A DNA stretch of 7,404 bases, taken from assembly GCA_028715665.1 (NCBI GenBank), contig JAQURI010000078.1, positions 1-7,404 on the forward strand. The letters are read 5' to 3'. The notes under the pieces were generated by a model. It was not told the DNA's origin, did not search any database, and saw only the letters and a list, made by a program, of their open reading frames with translations. Below are positions 1 to 6,854 of this stretch, one piece after another. The DNA is from Candidatus Ratteibacteria bacterium. GTDB lineage: Bacteria; CAIJMQ01. The translations under genes were made by a program, and so were the position numbers. Each line of letters starts with the position of its first letter. The stretch's first letter is position 1.

Positions 1-45
1 GCATGTAAATTTATTTCAATGTATTTCTATTAATTAATATTTATT

Positions 46-1335
46 ATGAGCAAGTCTTTTATAGTAAAAAAATCCGCATTATCCGGCGAAGTAAAAATTC
101 CCGCATCAAAATCTCATACTATACGAGCTGTAGCTATCGCGAGTTTGGCAAAAGGAAAGAGTAAAATTTTCTCCCCTCTTGTTTCTGAAGATACTCTCGC
201 AGCCGTCGAATCATATAAAATATTAGGCGCAAAAGTAGAAATCAAAAAAAATTTATGGGAAATCGAAGGATTCGACGGAAAACCGGTTCCGGCCAAGAAC
301 ATTATAGACACGAAAAATTCCGGAACAACTTTGAATATAGTAATGGGCTCTTGCTCGTTGATTTCAGGCGGAGAAATAACTCTCACAGGCGACCAACAAA
401 CAAGAAAACGTCCCGTTGCTCCTCTTGTACAATCTCTTAATGAACTCGGTGCGTCTATTGCATACAAAGAAAAACAGTATTTCCCCCCGCTTACAATAAA
501 AGGAAAACTAAAAGGCGGAAAAACGACCCTTGAAGCCCGTTCAAGCCAATATTTGACCAGCCTTTTGATAAATAGTCCTTTAGCCGATACGGCAAGCGAA
601 ATTAATGTCCCATTACTATACGAAAAATCGTATGTGGAAATGACTTTGGACTGGCTGAAACGAGAAAAGATTCAATTCACTAATAATCATTTAAAAAAAT
701 TTAATATCCCGGGCAACCAATCTTATCCGGCTTTTGAGAAAAAAACTCCTTCGGATTTTTCATCGGCAACTTTTTTTCTCGTAGCGGGCGCAATGCAAAA
801 TAACGAAATAACTTGCTGGGGATTGGATTTCGAAGACAAGCAAGGCGATAAAGCCGTGGTAGACTACCTCAAAAATATGGGAGCAGAAATAGAAATAGCC
901 GAAGGTTTCATCCGCGTAAGAGCAAAGACCTTAAACGGAATAGAGATAGATATGAACGATACCCCTGATGCTTTGCCAATGATGGCTGTAGCGGGATGTT
1001 TTGCCAAGGGAAAAACAAGACTGCTAAACATACCTCAAGCCCGCATCAAAGAAACCGACAGGATAAAAATAATGGCTCAAGAACTGTCGAAAATGGGCGC
1101 AAAAATACGCGAACTTGATGACGGGTTGGAAATAGAAGAAAGTAAACTAAAATCCGCAAAAGTAAACGGCTATTCTGACCATCGCATAGTAATGGCACTC
1201 GCTATCGCGGGACTTGCTACTGAAGGAGAAACAATTATTGATACGGCAGAAGCAGTATCAATAACTTTTCCAAATTTTGCGGAATGCATCAAGAAACTGG
1301 GGGGGAATATTAGTTTGTTACAAAGAAAATCATAA
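46..1335 (+). CDS. aroA: 3-phosphoshikimate 1-carboxyvinyltransferase (EPSP synthase)
   Basis: Cytoplasmic enzyme joining PEP to shikimate-3-phosphate to give EPSP, the sixth shikimate-pathway step. The 429 residues match the usual family length of about 430, so it is complete. Visible motifs in order: PASKSHTIR (19-27) with Lys22-Ser23 at the substrate site; NSGTT (91-95); GDQQTRKRP (115-123); SSQYLTSLL (166-174); TPDALPMM (306-313) with the catalytic Asp308; RIKETDR (333-339) with Glu336 and Arg339; and YSDHR (376-380). The usual Arg two residues after NSGTT/NAGTA reads Asn97, a departure from E. coli-type enzymes. The ATG at 46 has no Shine-Dalgarno upstream; the leader is almost pure A/T, so a leaderless or weakly initiated mRNA is possible. 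The start fits because the family N-terminus lies shortly before the SKS motif. The family assignment is firm. Confidence 0.97.
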   Translation: MSKSFIVKKSALSGEVKIPASKSHTIRAVAIASLAKGKSKIFSPLVSEDTLAAVESYKILGAKVEIKKNLWEIEGFDGKPVPAKNIIDTKNSGTTLNIVMGSCSLISGGEITLTGDQQTRKRPVAPLVQSLNELGASIAYKEKQYFPPLTIKGKLKGGKTTLEARSSQYLTSLLINSPLADTASEINVPLLYEKSYVEMTLDWLKREKIQFTNNHLKKFNIPGNQSYPAFEKKTPSDFSSATFFLVAGAMQNNEITCWGLDFEDKQGDKAVVDYLKNMGAEIEIAEGFIRVRAKTLNGIEIDMNDTPDALPMMAVAGCFAKGKTRLLNIPQARIKETDRIKIMAQELSKMGAKIRELDDGLEIEESKLKSAKVNGYSDHRIVMALAIAGLATEGETIIDTAEAVSITFPNFAECIKKLGGNISLLQRKS

Positions 1336-1341
1336 TATAAT

Positions 1342-1370
1342 TTGACAACTTCGCCTTTTTATTATAATAT
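1342..1370 (+). promoter_or_regulatory. Candidate sigma-70-type promoter after aroA
   Basis: A perfect TTGACA lies at 1342-1347, just after the aroA stop. A perfect TATAAT lies at 1363-1368, giving a short 15-nt spacer. Using the overlapping TAATAT at 1365-1370 gives an ideal 17-nt spacer with a 4/6 match. Transcription would start near 1375-1378 and run into the hairpin at 1433-1497. This is a sequence match only. AT-rich DNA produces TATAAT by chance, but the adjacent perfect -35 makes this the best promoter in the window. Confidence 0.6.
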
Positions 1371-1432
1371 TCGCCCTGATATTTCATCACTATAACAGAA
1401 GACTAATTTAAAACAGCTTGGTTGGGGGAATA

Positions 1433-1497
1433 AGCCAGCATACAATCCTTTGATTCTCTTGTGGGAAACAGGATATGTTGTTGGCTCTTTTTTATTT
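1433..1497 (+). terminator. Long hairpin plus U-tract: intrinsic terminator or attenuator upstream of pckG
   Basis: The left arm AGCCAGCA (1433-1440) pairs with TGTTGGCT (1479-1486), including one G-U pair. ACA (1442-1444) then pairs with TGT (1476-1478), and ATCC (1445-1448) with GGAT (1471-1474), with single-base bulges at 1441 and 1475. The interior can close further as TTCTC (1454-1458) with GGGAA (1463-1467) around a TTGT loop. Six T's (1488-1493), then ATTT, follow the stem almost at once, which is the layout of a Rho-independent terminator. It may end aroA transcription, attenuate a pckG leader starting near 1375, or form the 3' end of a small RNA of about 118 nt. The pairing is read by eye; no folding energy was computed. 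Confidence 0.72.
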
Positions 1498-1505
1498 AGT
1501 ATAAT
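1478..1505 (+). promoter_or_regulatory. Candidate proximal promoter of pckG
   Basis: A perfect TATAAT lies at 1500-1505, directly after the terminator U-tract. A poor -35 (TTGTTG, 1478-1483, matching only the first three bases) lies 16 nt upstream, inside the right arm of the hairpin. A start near 1512 would give a short leader containing the AGGAG at 1514-1518. If real, it lets pckG be transcribed independently of the upstream terminator. Confidence is modest because of the weak -35. Confidence 0.4.
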
Positions 1506-1532
1506 GATACGACAGGAGCAGAAAGACAAACC

Positions 1533-3371
1533 ATGAAATCAAACAATTATCTGGAAATATTAAAACCTGAATTGGATGAAAGGAATTATCAAAAAATTAG
1601 CGCAATAGCTAATCCTAAAGTTCATCAATTCATAATCAAAGCCGCAAAATTATGTGCTCCCCATAAAATATTTATTTGCACTGATTCTAAAGAAGACATT
1701 GCTTATGTGCGAAAACAAGCAATATCAACCGGCGAAGAAAAACCTTTAGCCATTCCCGGCCATACATATCACTTCGACGGAATAGAAGACCAGGGCAGAG
1801 ACAGGGAAGTCACAAAATATCTTGTTCCCCAAAAAGAAACTCTAAGCAAAAATCTTAATCAGATTGAACGTAAAAAAGGACTTGCGGAAATAAAAAGATT
1901 AATGAAAAACTCGATGAGAAACCACACTATGATAATACGCTTTCTCTCTCTGGGACCAACCAATTCGATATTCAGTATCCCATGCTTGCAATGTACGGAT
2001 TCTTGGTATGTGGCTCATACCGAGGATTTACTTTATCGTCCCGCTTATGAAATGTTCAGGCAAGGCAACCTCCCATCCGAACTTTTTTGTTTTCTGCACT
2101 CGGCAGGCAATTTAGATAAAAATATGGTAAGTGCGCAACCAGAGAAAAAACGCATTTATATTGATTATACGGAAGACACTATATACAGCATAAACACCCA
2201 ATATGCAGGCAATACCGTAGGATTAAAGAAACTTGCGTTACGCCTCACTATTCGTAAGGCAGACCGAGAAGGATGGCTTGCGGAACACATGCTTCTAATG
2301 GGAGTCTACGGTACAAAGAAGCGTAAAACTTATTTTGCGGGCGCTTTTCCCAGCGCTTGCGGAAAGACTGCTACAGCTATGCTTCCCGGCGAAACGATTT
2401 TGGGAGACGATATAGCATATTTCCGCGACATTGATGGAAAACTAAAAGCGGTAAATGCCGAAGCAGGTATCTTCGGTATTATTCAGAATATTACGCCCTC
2501 TGACGACCCCACTATTTATAAAGTCCTGACAACTCCCGGAGAAGTAATTTTTTCGAACATACTGGTAAAGGACAAGAAACCTTACTGGTTGGGCATGGAT
2601 TGCAAACTGCCCAAAGAAGGAATAAATTTTTCCGGAAAATGGTATGAAAATAAAACAAACAACAAAGGTAACAAAATCCCGCCAGCTCATAAAAATGCTC
2701 GATACGCCGTATCGTTAAAAGCGCTCGACAATGTAGACCAGCAATTAGACAATCCTTCCGGCGTGGAACTGACAGGTATAATGTACGGCGGAAGAGATGC
2801 AAAAGCTTATGTGCCCGTTCAACAATCATTCGATTGGGAACACGGCATTATAGCCTATGGCGCCTCTCTGGAAACCGAAACGACATTTGCAACTTTAGGA
2901 AAAGAAGGCGTATCCGAAATCAATGTAATGAGCATACAAGACTTTGTTTCAATTCCTTTGGGCAAATATATCCGCAATAATCTACAGTTTGGCAAAAAAC
3001 TTAAAAATCCTCCTTTTATTTTCGGAGTCAATTATTTCCTAAGAAGCAAGGAAGGGAAATTCTTAAACGGTATAAGAGATAAACACGTATGGATAAAATG
3101 GATGGAACTACGCGCCCATAATAACGTAAAAGCAATAAAATCACCGACAGGACTAATCCCCGTATATAAGGACTTGAAAATGCTTTTCAGGAAAGTCTTG
3201 CGTAAGGATTACAAAAAAGAAGATTATATCAACCAATTTACAACACGTGTTCCCGAAAATATCGCTAAATTGGAGCGTGTAGAAAAATTTTACCGCACAA
3301 ATGCAAATGATGCGCCTAAAGAACTCTTTAAGGTCGTCAAGGAACAGAAACAGCGTCTGCTTAAAGCCTAA
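1533..3371 (+). CDS. pckG: Phosphoenolpyruvate carboxykinase, GTP-type family (divergent)
   Basis: Interconverts oxaloacetate and PEP with CO2 and a nucleotide. The 612 residues fit GTP-type PEPCK (about 600-620), are longer than most ATP-type enzymes, and are far shorter than PPi-type enzymes. Evidence in order: GNTVGLKK (226-233) with the metal-site Lys; GWLAEHM (247-253) with His252; P-loop AFPSACGKT (271-279) with the hyper-reactive Cys276 typical of the GTP class; GDDIAYF (291-297) with metal-ligand Asp; NAEAGIFG (308-315); and GIMYGGRD (415-422). Two departures: the Asn usual after ACGKT is Ala280, and the guanine-site FFGYNFGKY stretch reads FVSIPLGKY (471-479), so the nucleotide donor is uncertain. 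AGGAG at 1514-1518 is a possible SD but lies 14 nt from the ATG, longer than ideal. The upstream region carries a terminator-like hairpin and a -10 box. Family certain; donor specificity not. Confidence 0.95.
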   Translation: MKSNNYLEILKPELDERNYQKISAIANPKVHQFIIKAAKLCAPHKIFICTDSKEDIAYVRKQAISTGEEKPLAIPGHTYHFDGIEDQGRDREVTKYLVPQKETLSKNLNQIERKKGLAEIKRLMKNSMRNHTMIIRFLSLGPTNSIFSIPCLQCTDSWYVAHTEDLLYRPAYEMFRQGNLPSELFCFLHSAGNLDKNMVSAQPEKKRIYIDYTEDTIYSINTQYAGNTVGLKKLALRLTIRKADREGWLAEHMLLMGVYGTKKRKTYFAGAFPSACGKTATAMLPGETILGDDIAYFRDIDGKLKAVNAEAGIFGIIQNITPSDDPTIYKVLTTPGEVIFSNILVKDKKPYWLGMDCKLPKEGINFSGKWYENKTNNKGNKIPPAHKNARYAVSLKALDNVDQQLDNPSGVELTGIMYGGRDAKAYVPVQQSFDWEHGIIAYGASLETETTFATLGKEGVSEINVMSIQDFVSIPLGKYIRNNLQFGKKLKNPPFIFGVNYFLRSKEGKFLNGIRDKHVWIKWMELRAHNNVKAIKSPTGLIPVYKDLKMLFRKVLRKDYKKEDYINQFTTRVPENIAKLERVEKFYRTNANDAPKELFKVVKEQKQRLLKA

Positions 3372-3384
3372 AAAGAATTTTGGG

Positions 3385-3414
3385 AATACATCAGCCCGTT
3401 TAATTTCATATAAT
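3385..3414 (+). promoter_or_regulatory. Possible purC promoter giving a near-leaderless mRNA
   Basis: A perfect TATAAT lies at 3409-3414, only 12 nt before the purC ATG. The best -35 at acceptable distance is AATACA (3385-3390, three of six matches, 18-nt spacer), which is weak. A start about 7 nt after the -10 would leave roughly 6 nt of leader, consistent with the absence of any SD before purC. The 55-nt pckG-purC gap shows no terminator. Confidence 0.35.
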
Positions 3415-3426
3415 AAATGATATAAA

Positions 3427-4356
3427 ATGTCCAGCCAAGTGATAACTTCAACAAATTTCCCGGATTTAAAACTTTTCAAAAGAGGAAAAGTAAGGGATAT
3501 CTATGATTTAGACGATAAATTGTTAATAATTTCCACCGATAGAATATCTTGCTTTGATGCGGTTTTGCCTAACGGAGTCCCGCACAAAGCCGAAGTACTG
3601 ACAAAACTTTCTGCATTCTGGTTCGAATTCACCAAAGACATAGTTGCCAATCATTTCATAACCGACAACGTAAATCTCTTTCCGCAAAGGTTACAAAAAT
3701 ACAAACAAATATTAAACGACCGTTCAATGCTGGTAAAAAAAGCAAAACTTGTGCCTGTCGAATGTATAGTCAGGGGATACTTATCAGGTTCCGGATGGAA
3801 AGAATACAAAAAAACAGACTCTATCTGCGGCATAAAACTACCTAAAGGGCTAAAAGAATCAGATAAACTACCCGAAATCATATTTACTCCTTCCACAAAG
3901 GAAGAAACCGGACATGACATAAATGTAATATGGAAATATATTGAAAAAAAAATCGGCAAAGACACGGCGATGAAACTAAAAAATATAAGTATAGCATTGT
4001 ATAAAAAAGCCGCCGAATACGCCGAAACAAAAGGAATAATAATCGCCGACACCAAATTCGAGTTCGGGGAAATTGGAAACGAAATTATCCTCGTAGACGA
4101 AATCCTTACCCCCGATTCATCCAGGTTTTGGCCAAAAGACCAATATGAGCCGGGTAAACCGCAGCCGAGTTTCGACAAACAATTCGTTCGGGATTACTTG
4201 GAAATGCTGGGTTGGGACAAAACCCCCCCTGCACCGCAACTGCCTGAAGATATAATCCAAAAAACATCTCAGAAATACATGCAGGCTCTTGATATGCTTG
4301 TTGGGCCTTCCAATTCCTTGGATTCAGAAAGGCGAAACTCCGCGCCGTCTCGCTGA
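3427..4356 (+). CDS. purC: SAICAR synthetase (phosphoribosylaminoimidazole-succinocarboxamide synthase)
   Basis: ATP-dependent ligase joining CAIR and aspartate to give SAICAR in purine synthesis; cytoplasmic. At 309 residues it belongs to the long PurC form (about 290-310, like yeast Ade1) rather than the E. coli form of about 237. Motifs: GKVRDIY (20-26) of the nucleotide site; STDRISCFD (36-44); [17 protein letters not shown] (111-127); [12 protein letters not shown] (153-164); IADTKFEFG (206-214); [14 protein letters not shown] (223-236); and [12 protein letters not shown] (247-258). Homology-like sequence ends around Leu-Val-Gly293. The last 16 residues ([16 protein letters not shown]) do not look like a PurC tail; they are read from a GC-rich two-hairpin element in whose second loop the TGA stop falls. 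The ATG at 3427 has no SD, and a TATAAT lies 12 nt upstream. The function is secure and the catalytic core is intact. Confidence 0.96.
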   Translation: MSSQVITSTNFPDLKLFKRGKVRDIYDLDDKLLIISTDRISCFDAVLPNGVPHKAEVLTKLSAFWFEFTKDIVANHFITDNVNLFPQRLQKYKQILNDRSMLVKKAKLVPVECIVRGYLSGSGWKEYKKTDSICGIKLPKGLKESDKLPEIIFTPSTKEETGHDINVIWKYIEKKIGKDTAMKLKNISIALYKKAAEYAETKGIIIADTKFEFGEIGNEIILVDEILTPDSSRFWPKDQYEPGKPQPSFDKQFVRDYLEMLGWDKTPPAPQLPEDIIQKTSQKYMQALDMLVGPSNSLDSERRNSAPSR

Positions 4357-4376
4357 AAGCGAACTGGTGCGTGGGT
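4305..4376. repeat. Two-hairpin GC-rich palindromic element overlapping the purC 3' end
   Basis: The first hairpin pairs GCCTT (4305-4309) with AAGGC (4329-4333) and encloses CCAA/TTGG (4310-4313 with 4318-4321). The second pairs ACTC (4337-4340) with GGGT (4373-4376), CGCGCCG (4341-4347) with TGGTGCG (4366-4372, minus one bulged T), and TCGCT (4350-4354) with AGCGA (4358-4362) around a GAA loop. The segment is markedly GC-richer than the flanking DNA. It begins exactly where PurC-like sequence stops, and the purC TGA falls in the second loop. A-run rather than T-run follows it on the + strand, so it is not a classical + strand terminator. It resembles a REP/RPE-type mini-element, but no second copy is visible in this window. 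Confidence 0.5.
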
Positions 4377-4419
4377 AAAAAATACTTAGGAACTTATATT
4401 TATAAAAAGAGAACGCCTT

Positions 4420-4893
4420 ATGCAATATATTTATGTAACCCGAGCGGGATATGAAAAATCAAGAGAGGAATTGAAATTTCTAAAAACCGTGAAGCGCAAA
4501 GAAATCGCCAATGCTTTGCATTATGCGCGTTCTCTGGGAGATCTGCGTGAAAATTCCGAATACGATGCCGCTAAAAATGCCCAAGCTCTAAACGAGATAA
4601 AGATTTCCGAACTGGAAGAAAAATTGAATAAAGCAAAAATTCTCGAAGAGGAAACAAACATTCCCAAAGATAAAGTTTCCATAGGTTCCACGGTAAAATT
4701 AAAAGACATGAATACACAGAAGGAATTCCAATATACGCTTGTCTCGGAAATAGAAGCGGATTACGACCAGGGTAAAATTTCCACCTCCTCCCCTATCGGA
4801 CAAAGTTTGCTTGGACATAAAGAAAACGAAATAGTCAAGATTAAAATTCCCGCAGGAACTCTAATATACAAAATACTTAAAATATCCAGATGA
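4420..4893 (+). CDS. greA: Transcription elongation factor GreA
   Basis: Binds RNA polymerase through the secondary channel and stimulates cleavage of the backtracked 3' end of the nascent RNA. Length 157 is typical (about 158). Residues 1-75 form the N-terminal coiled-coil hairpin with the tip motif GDLRENSEYDAAK (40-52). The two functional acidic residues sit at Asp41 and Glu44, the same numbering as in E. coli GreA. The C-terminal FKBP-like domain (about 80-157) carries the family motif SSPIGQSLLGHKENE (122-136) and ends at IYKILKISR. The ATG is preceded by a weak AAGAGA at 4407-4412. The 63-nt gap after purC contains the right half of the palindromic element and then A/T-rich sequence. 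It could be co-transcribed with purC. Confidence 0.96.
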   Translation: MQYIYVTRAGYEKSREELKFLKTVKRKEIANALHYARSLGDLRENSEYDAAKNAQALNEIKISELEEKLNKAKILEEETNIPKDKVSIGSTVKLKDMNTQKEFQYTLVSEIEADYDQGKISTSSPIGQSLLGHKENEIVKIKIPAGTLIYKILKISR

Positions 4894-4936
4894 AACTCCA
4901 ATCTGTTTCTATCTTGGTTATAGCCACCGATATAAG

Positions 4937-4965
4937 TTGATATTTAGACGCCGTTATAATAACAT
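4937..4965 (+). promoter_or_regulatory. Candidate promoter for the aroC-purE-aminotransferase operon
   Basis: TTGATA (4937-4942, 5/6) is followed at 17 nt by TAACAT (4960-4965, 4/6). A perfect TATAAT also lies at 4955-4960, but only 12 nt from that -35, too close for a standard promoter. The 101-nt greA-aroC gap has no visible terminator hairpin with a T-tract, so read-through from greA is also possible. Confidence 0.4.
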
Positions 4966-4984
4966 TCTATATAAATAAAACATA

Positions 4985-4990
4985 AGGGGG
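4985..4990 (+). promoter_or_regulatory. Ribosome binding site of aroC
   Basis: AGGGGG lies four bases before the ATG at 4995. It is purine-rich and close, and it supports this start. It stands out because aroA and purC in the same window lack any SD. Confidence 0.65.
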
Positions 4991-4994
4991 AATT

Positions 4995-6332
4995 ATGTTG
5001 GGATGTCATTTTGGAAAACTCTTTCAGGTAACGGTAGCAGGAGGTTCCTATCAGGACGGGCTAAGCGCAATTATCCAGGGAGTTCCGCCGGGAATGATTT
5101 TCACCGAACAGGAAATTTACGGAGATTTACTTCTACGCAAACCCGGAACGGACGAACTCTCGTCTCCCAGAAAAGAGCCCGATTTGCCGATTATTTACAC
5201 TGGCTTAAACGCCGAAGACACTATTGAAAACGCAGGAAATAAAAACCACACGAATGGAACGCCTTTGTCAATCCTTATTCCCAACCTCGACAGGCACTTT
5301 ACCCACATAAAACAATATCAGGATACAAATAGAACGCCCCGGCCGGGGCACGCATCATATGCTTCTTTTATAAAATACGGACCGGATGATGACGCAATCG
5401 GCGCGGGTATTTTCAGCGGCAGATACACAGCAACCATTGTTGCTGCCGGATATGTAGCCAAAAAAATTCTTAAAAAATGCGGAATTAAAATGTTTTCTTA
5501 TATAAAAGAACTTGCCTGTGTGCAATGTCCGGAAATAGACCATCTAAAAGCTTTGAAATATACGGATTCTTACAAAAAAATGCGCTGTGATTATGATCCT
5601 TTTTACCAAGAAATTTATATCAAAGGGCGCATAAATATGAACATGCGACTTCTGGAAAAGATGAAAGTATTTGCTGAAATAGAAAAAGAAATCGACGCAA
5701 TACGGGACAAAGCTCCAAAATCAAATCCGAAACAAACAGAGGATAAATACGGGGTGCATCACATTTTAAATTGTCCGGATATAAAAGCGGCAAAAGAAAT
5801 GACAAATGCATGCAATAAAATATCCGCAACAGGTGATTCGGCAGGAGGAATAGTGGAAGTAATAGTTCTTGGCGCACCAGCCGGACTCGGTGAACCTGTC
5901 TTTGATAAACTTGATGCCGAATTGGGCCGAATGCTCGGTATCGGTGCCGTGAAGGTTGTAGAGATCGGCGCGGGTTTCAAACTAAAAGATATGACCGGTT
6001 CACAATCCAACGACCAGATGCACTCCGAAAAAGGCAAAGTCATTTTTGATTCGAACAACGCAGGAGGAATAACAGGCGGACTTTCCACAGGACAACCAAT
6101 AATTATTAGATTGACCGTTAAACCAACTCCTACAATTAACAAAAAACAGCATACTATCGATAAATATACATTTGAAAACAAAGAACTTGCCGCCATAACG
6201 CGACGCGACCCTACAATTGTAGCGCGAGTTTGGCCCGTAGCGGAAAATTATACGGCTATGATATTGCTGGACAATCTCATAGCGCATTACGGATACCAGA
6301 ATTTAAAAGAGGAGGCCGGCAAAAATGGATAA
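4995..6332 (+). CDS. aroC: Divergent chorismate synthase
   Basis: Chorismate synthase converts EPSP to chorismate using reduced FMN. Clear family stretches: [15 protein letters not shown] (49-63), RPGHASY (116-122), CPD plus [10 protein letters not shown] (260-289), [19 protein letters not shown] (293-311), [15 protein letters not shown] (354-368), KPTPTI (376-381), and [15 protein letters not shown] (403-417). Signature positions are changed. The N-terminal GESHG reads GGSYQ (16-20), replacing the conserved His with Tyr19. RSSARET reads IFSGRYT (139-145). RHDP reads RRDP. The second conserved His is kept (His119). At 445 residues it is about 80 longer than usual; the excess is a charged, probably helical insertion at about 181-257. 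It begins the aroC-purE-aminotransferase run and overlaps purE by 8 nt. It could be a bona fide but divergent AroC or a paralogue with altered chemistry; I favour the former because no gap or frameshift is visible. Confidence 0.9.
   Translation: MLGCHFGKLFQVTVAGGSYQDGLSAIIQGVPPGMIFTEQEIYGDLLLRKPGTDELSSPRKEPDLPIIYTGLNAEDTIENAGNKNHTNGTPLSILIPNLDRHFTHIKQYQDTNRTPRPGHASYASFIKYGPDDDAIGAGIFSGRYTATIVAAGYVAKKILKKCGIKMFSYIKELACVQCPEIDHLKALKYTDSYKKMRCDYDPFYQEIYIKGRINMNMRLLEKMKVFAEIEKEIDAIRDKAPKSNPKQTEDKYGVHHILNCPDIKAAKEMTNACNKISATGDSAGGIVEVIVLGAPAGLGEPVFDKLDAELGRMLGIGAVKVVEIGAGFKLKDMTGSQSNDQMHSEKGKVIFDSNNAGGITGGLSTGQPIIIRLTVKPTPTINKKQHTIDKYTFENKELAAITRRDPTIVARVWPVAENYTAMILLDNLIAHYGYQNLKEEAGKNG
6310..6315 (+). 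promoter_or_regulatory. Strong purE ribosome binding site inside the aroC 3' end
   Basis: AGGAGG, a perfect SD, lies within the last codons of aroC with a 9-nt spacer to the purE ATG at 6325. It decides the purE start, and with the 8-nt gene overlap it suggests translational coupling. Confidence 0.85.
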
Positions 6333-6825
6333 GAAAATCCTCGTAGGCATAGTTATGGGAAGCGATTCGGACTTGGAAATAATGAAAGAAGCAACGAGAA
6401 CTCTTGAAGAATTCGGCATAGGATATGAATTAAACATTATATCCGCACACCGCACTCCTAAAAAAGCCCACGAATATGCCTCCAATGCCGAAAAAAGAGG
6501 ATTGGAAGTTATAATAGCTGCTGCGGGAGGAGCCGCTCATCTTGCGGGAGTTATGGCAGCACTGACAACGCTACCTATAATAGGAGTTCCTATACCTACA
6601 CAAGTTTGCGGCGGACTGGATTCCTTGTTATCCACCGTCCAAATGCCATCGGGTGTTCCCGTCGCCACAGTCGCCACAGGCAAAGCTGGCGCAAAAAATT
6701 CCGCCATACTTGCAATGCAGATTCTCGGGATAAAATATCCTCAAATACGCCAAAAACTAAAAGAACACAAAGAAACTCTTGCCCAAAAAGTCGAAGAAAA
6801 AAACAAAAAGTTAAAAACAAAATAA
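6325..6825 (+). CDS. purE: N5-carboxyaminoimidazole ribonucleotide mutase (PurE)
   Basis: Converts N5-CAIR to CAIR (or carboxylates AIR directly in class II enzymes), giving the substrate of PurC. The 166 residues match the single-domain bacterial PurE of about 160-170. Motifs: GSDSDLEIM (12-20), the phosphate-binding loop; SAHRTP (40-45) with the catalytic His42; [17 protein letters not shown] (65-81); and [22 protein letters not shown] (98-119), read in sections, covering the second nucleotide-binding loop. The pattern looks class I, which would need PurK to supply N5-CAIR; no purK is in the window, so the class is inferred. The C-terminal 25 residues are very Lys/Glu-rich and probably a helical tail. 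The ATG overlaps the aroC stop by 8 nt and has a perfect SD. The aminotransferase follows after 29 nt, so co-transcription is likely. Confidence 0.96.
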   Translation: MDKKILVGIVMGSDSDLEIMKEATRTLEEFGIGYELNIISAHRTPKKAHEYASNAEKRGLEVIIAAAGGAAHLAGVMAALTTLPIIGVPIPTQVCGGLDSLLSTVQMPSGVPVATVATGKAGAKNSAILAMQILGIKYPQIRQKLKEHKETLAQKVEEKNKKLKTK

Positions 6826-6854
6826 AGACATTCAATAAAACAGAAGAATAACTT

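Noticed and set aside
1433..1486. Cobalamin or T-box type riboswitch in the pckG leader
   Set aside because: Fragments such as AAGCCAG and GTGGGAAACAGG look vaguely similar, but no conserved T-box or B12-box core is present; it was kept only as an unclassified structured leader.
3651..4178. Antisense open frame of 175 codons opposite purC
   Set aside because: It lies wholly within a well-conserved purC, has no recognisable domain and no SD; it is a codon-usage shadow. The same holds for the antisense frames opposite aroA, pckG, aroC and purE.
4337..4376. Rho-independent terminator after purC
   Set aside because: The stem is good, but on the + strand it is followed by A's, not T's; in the other direction there is only a weak TTTC stretch.
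4306..4380. Sequencing frameshift at the 3' end of purC
   Set aside because: Neither alternative frame of the tail restores a PurC-like C-terminus, and the segment has its own base composition and hairpins, so an inserted element explains it better.
4908..4925. Small TGGT/GCCA hairpin after greA as a terminator
   Set aside because: Only four base pairs and no T-tract.
4937..4960. TTGATA and TATAAT as a direct -35/-10 pair before aroC
   Set aside because: The spacer is only 12 nt, too short for sigma-70; the overlapping TAACAT at 17 nt was preferred.
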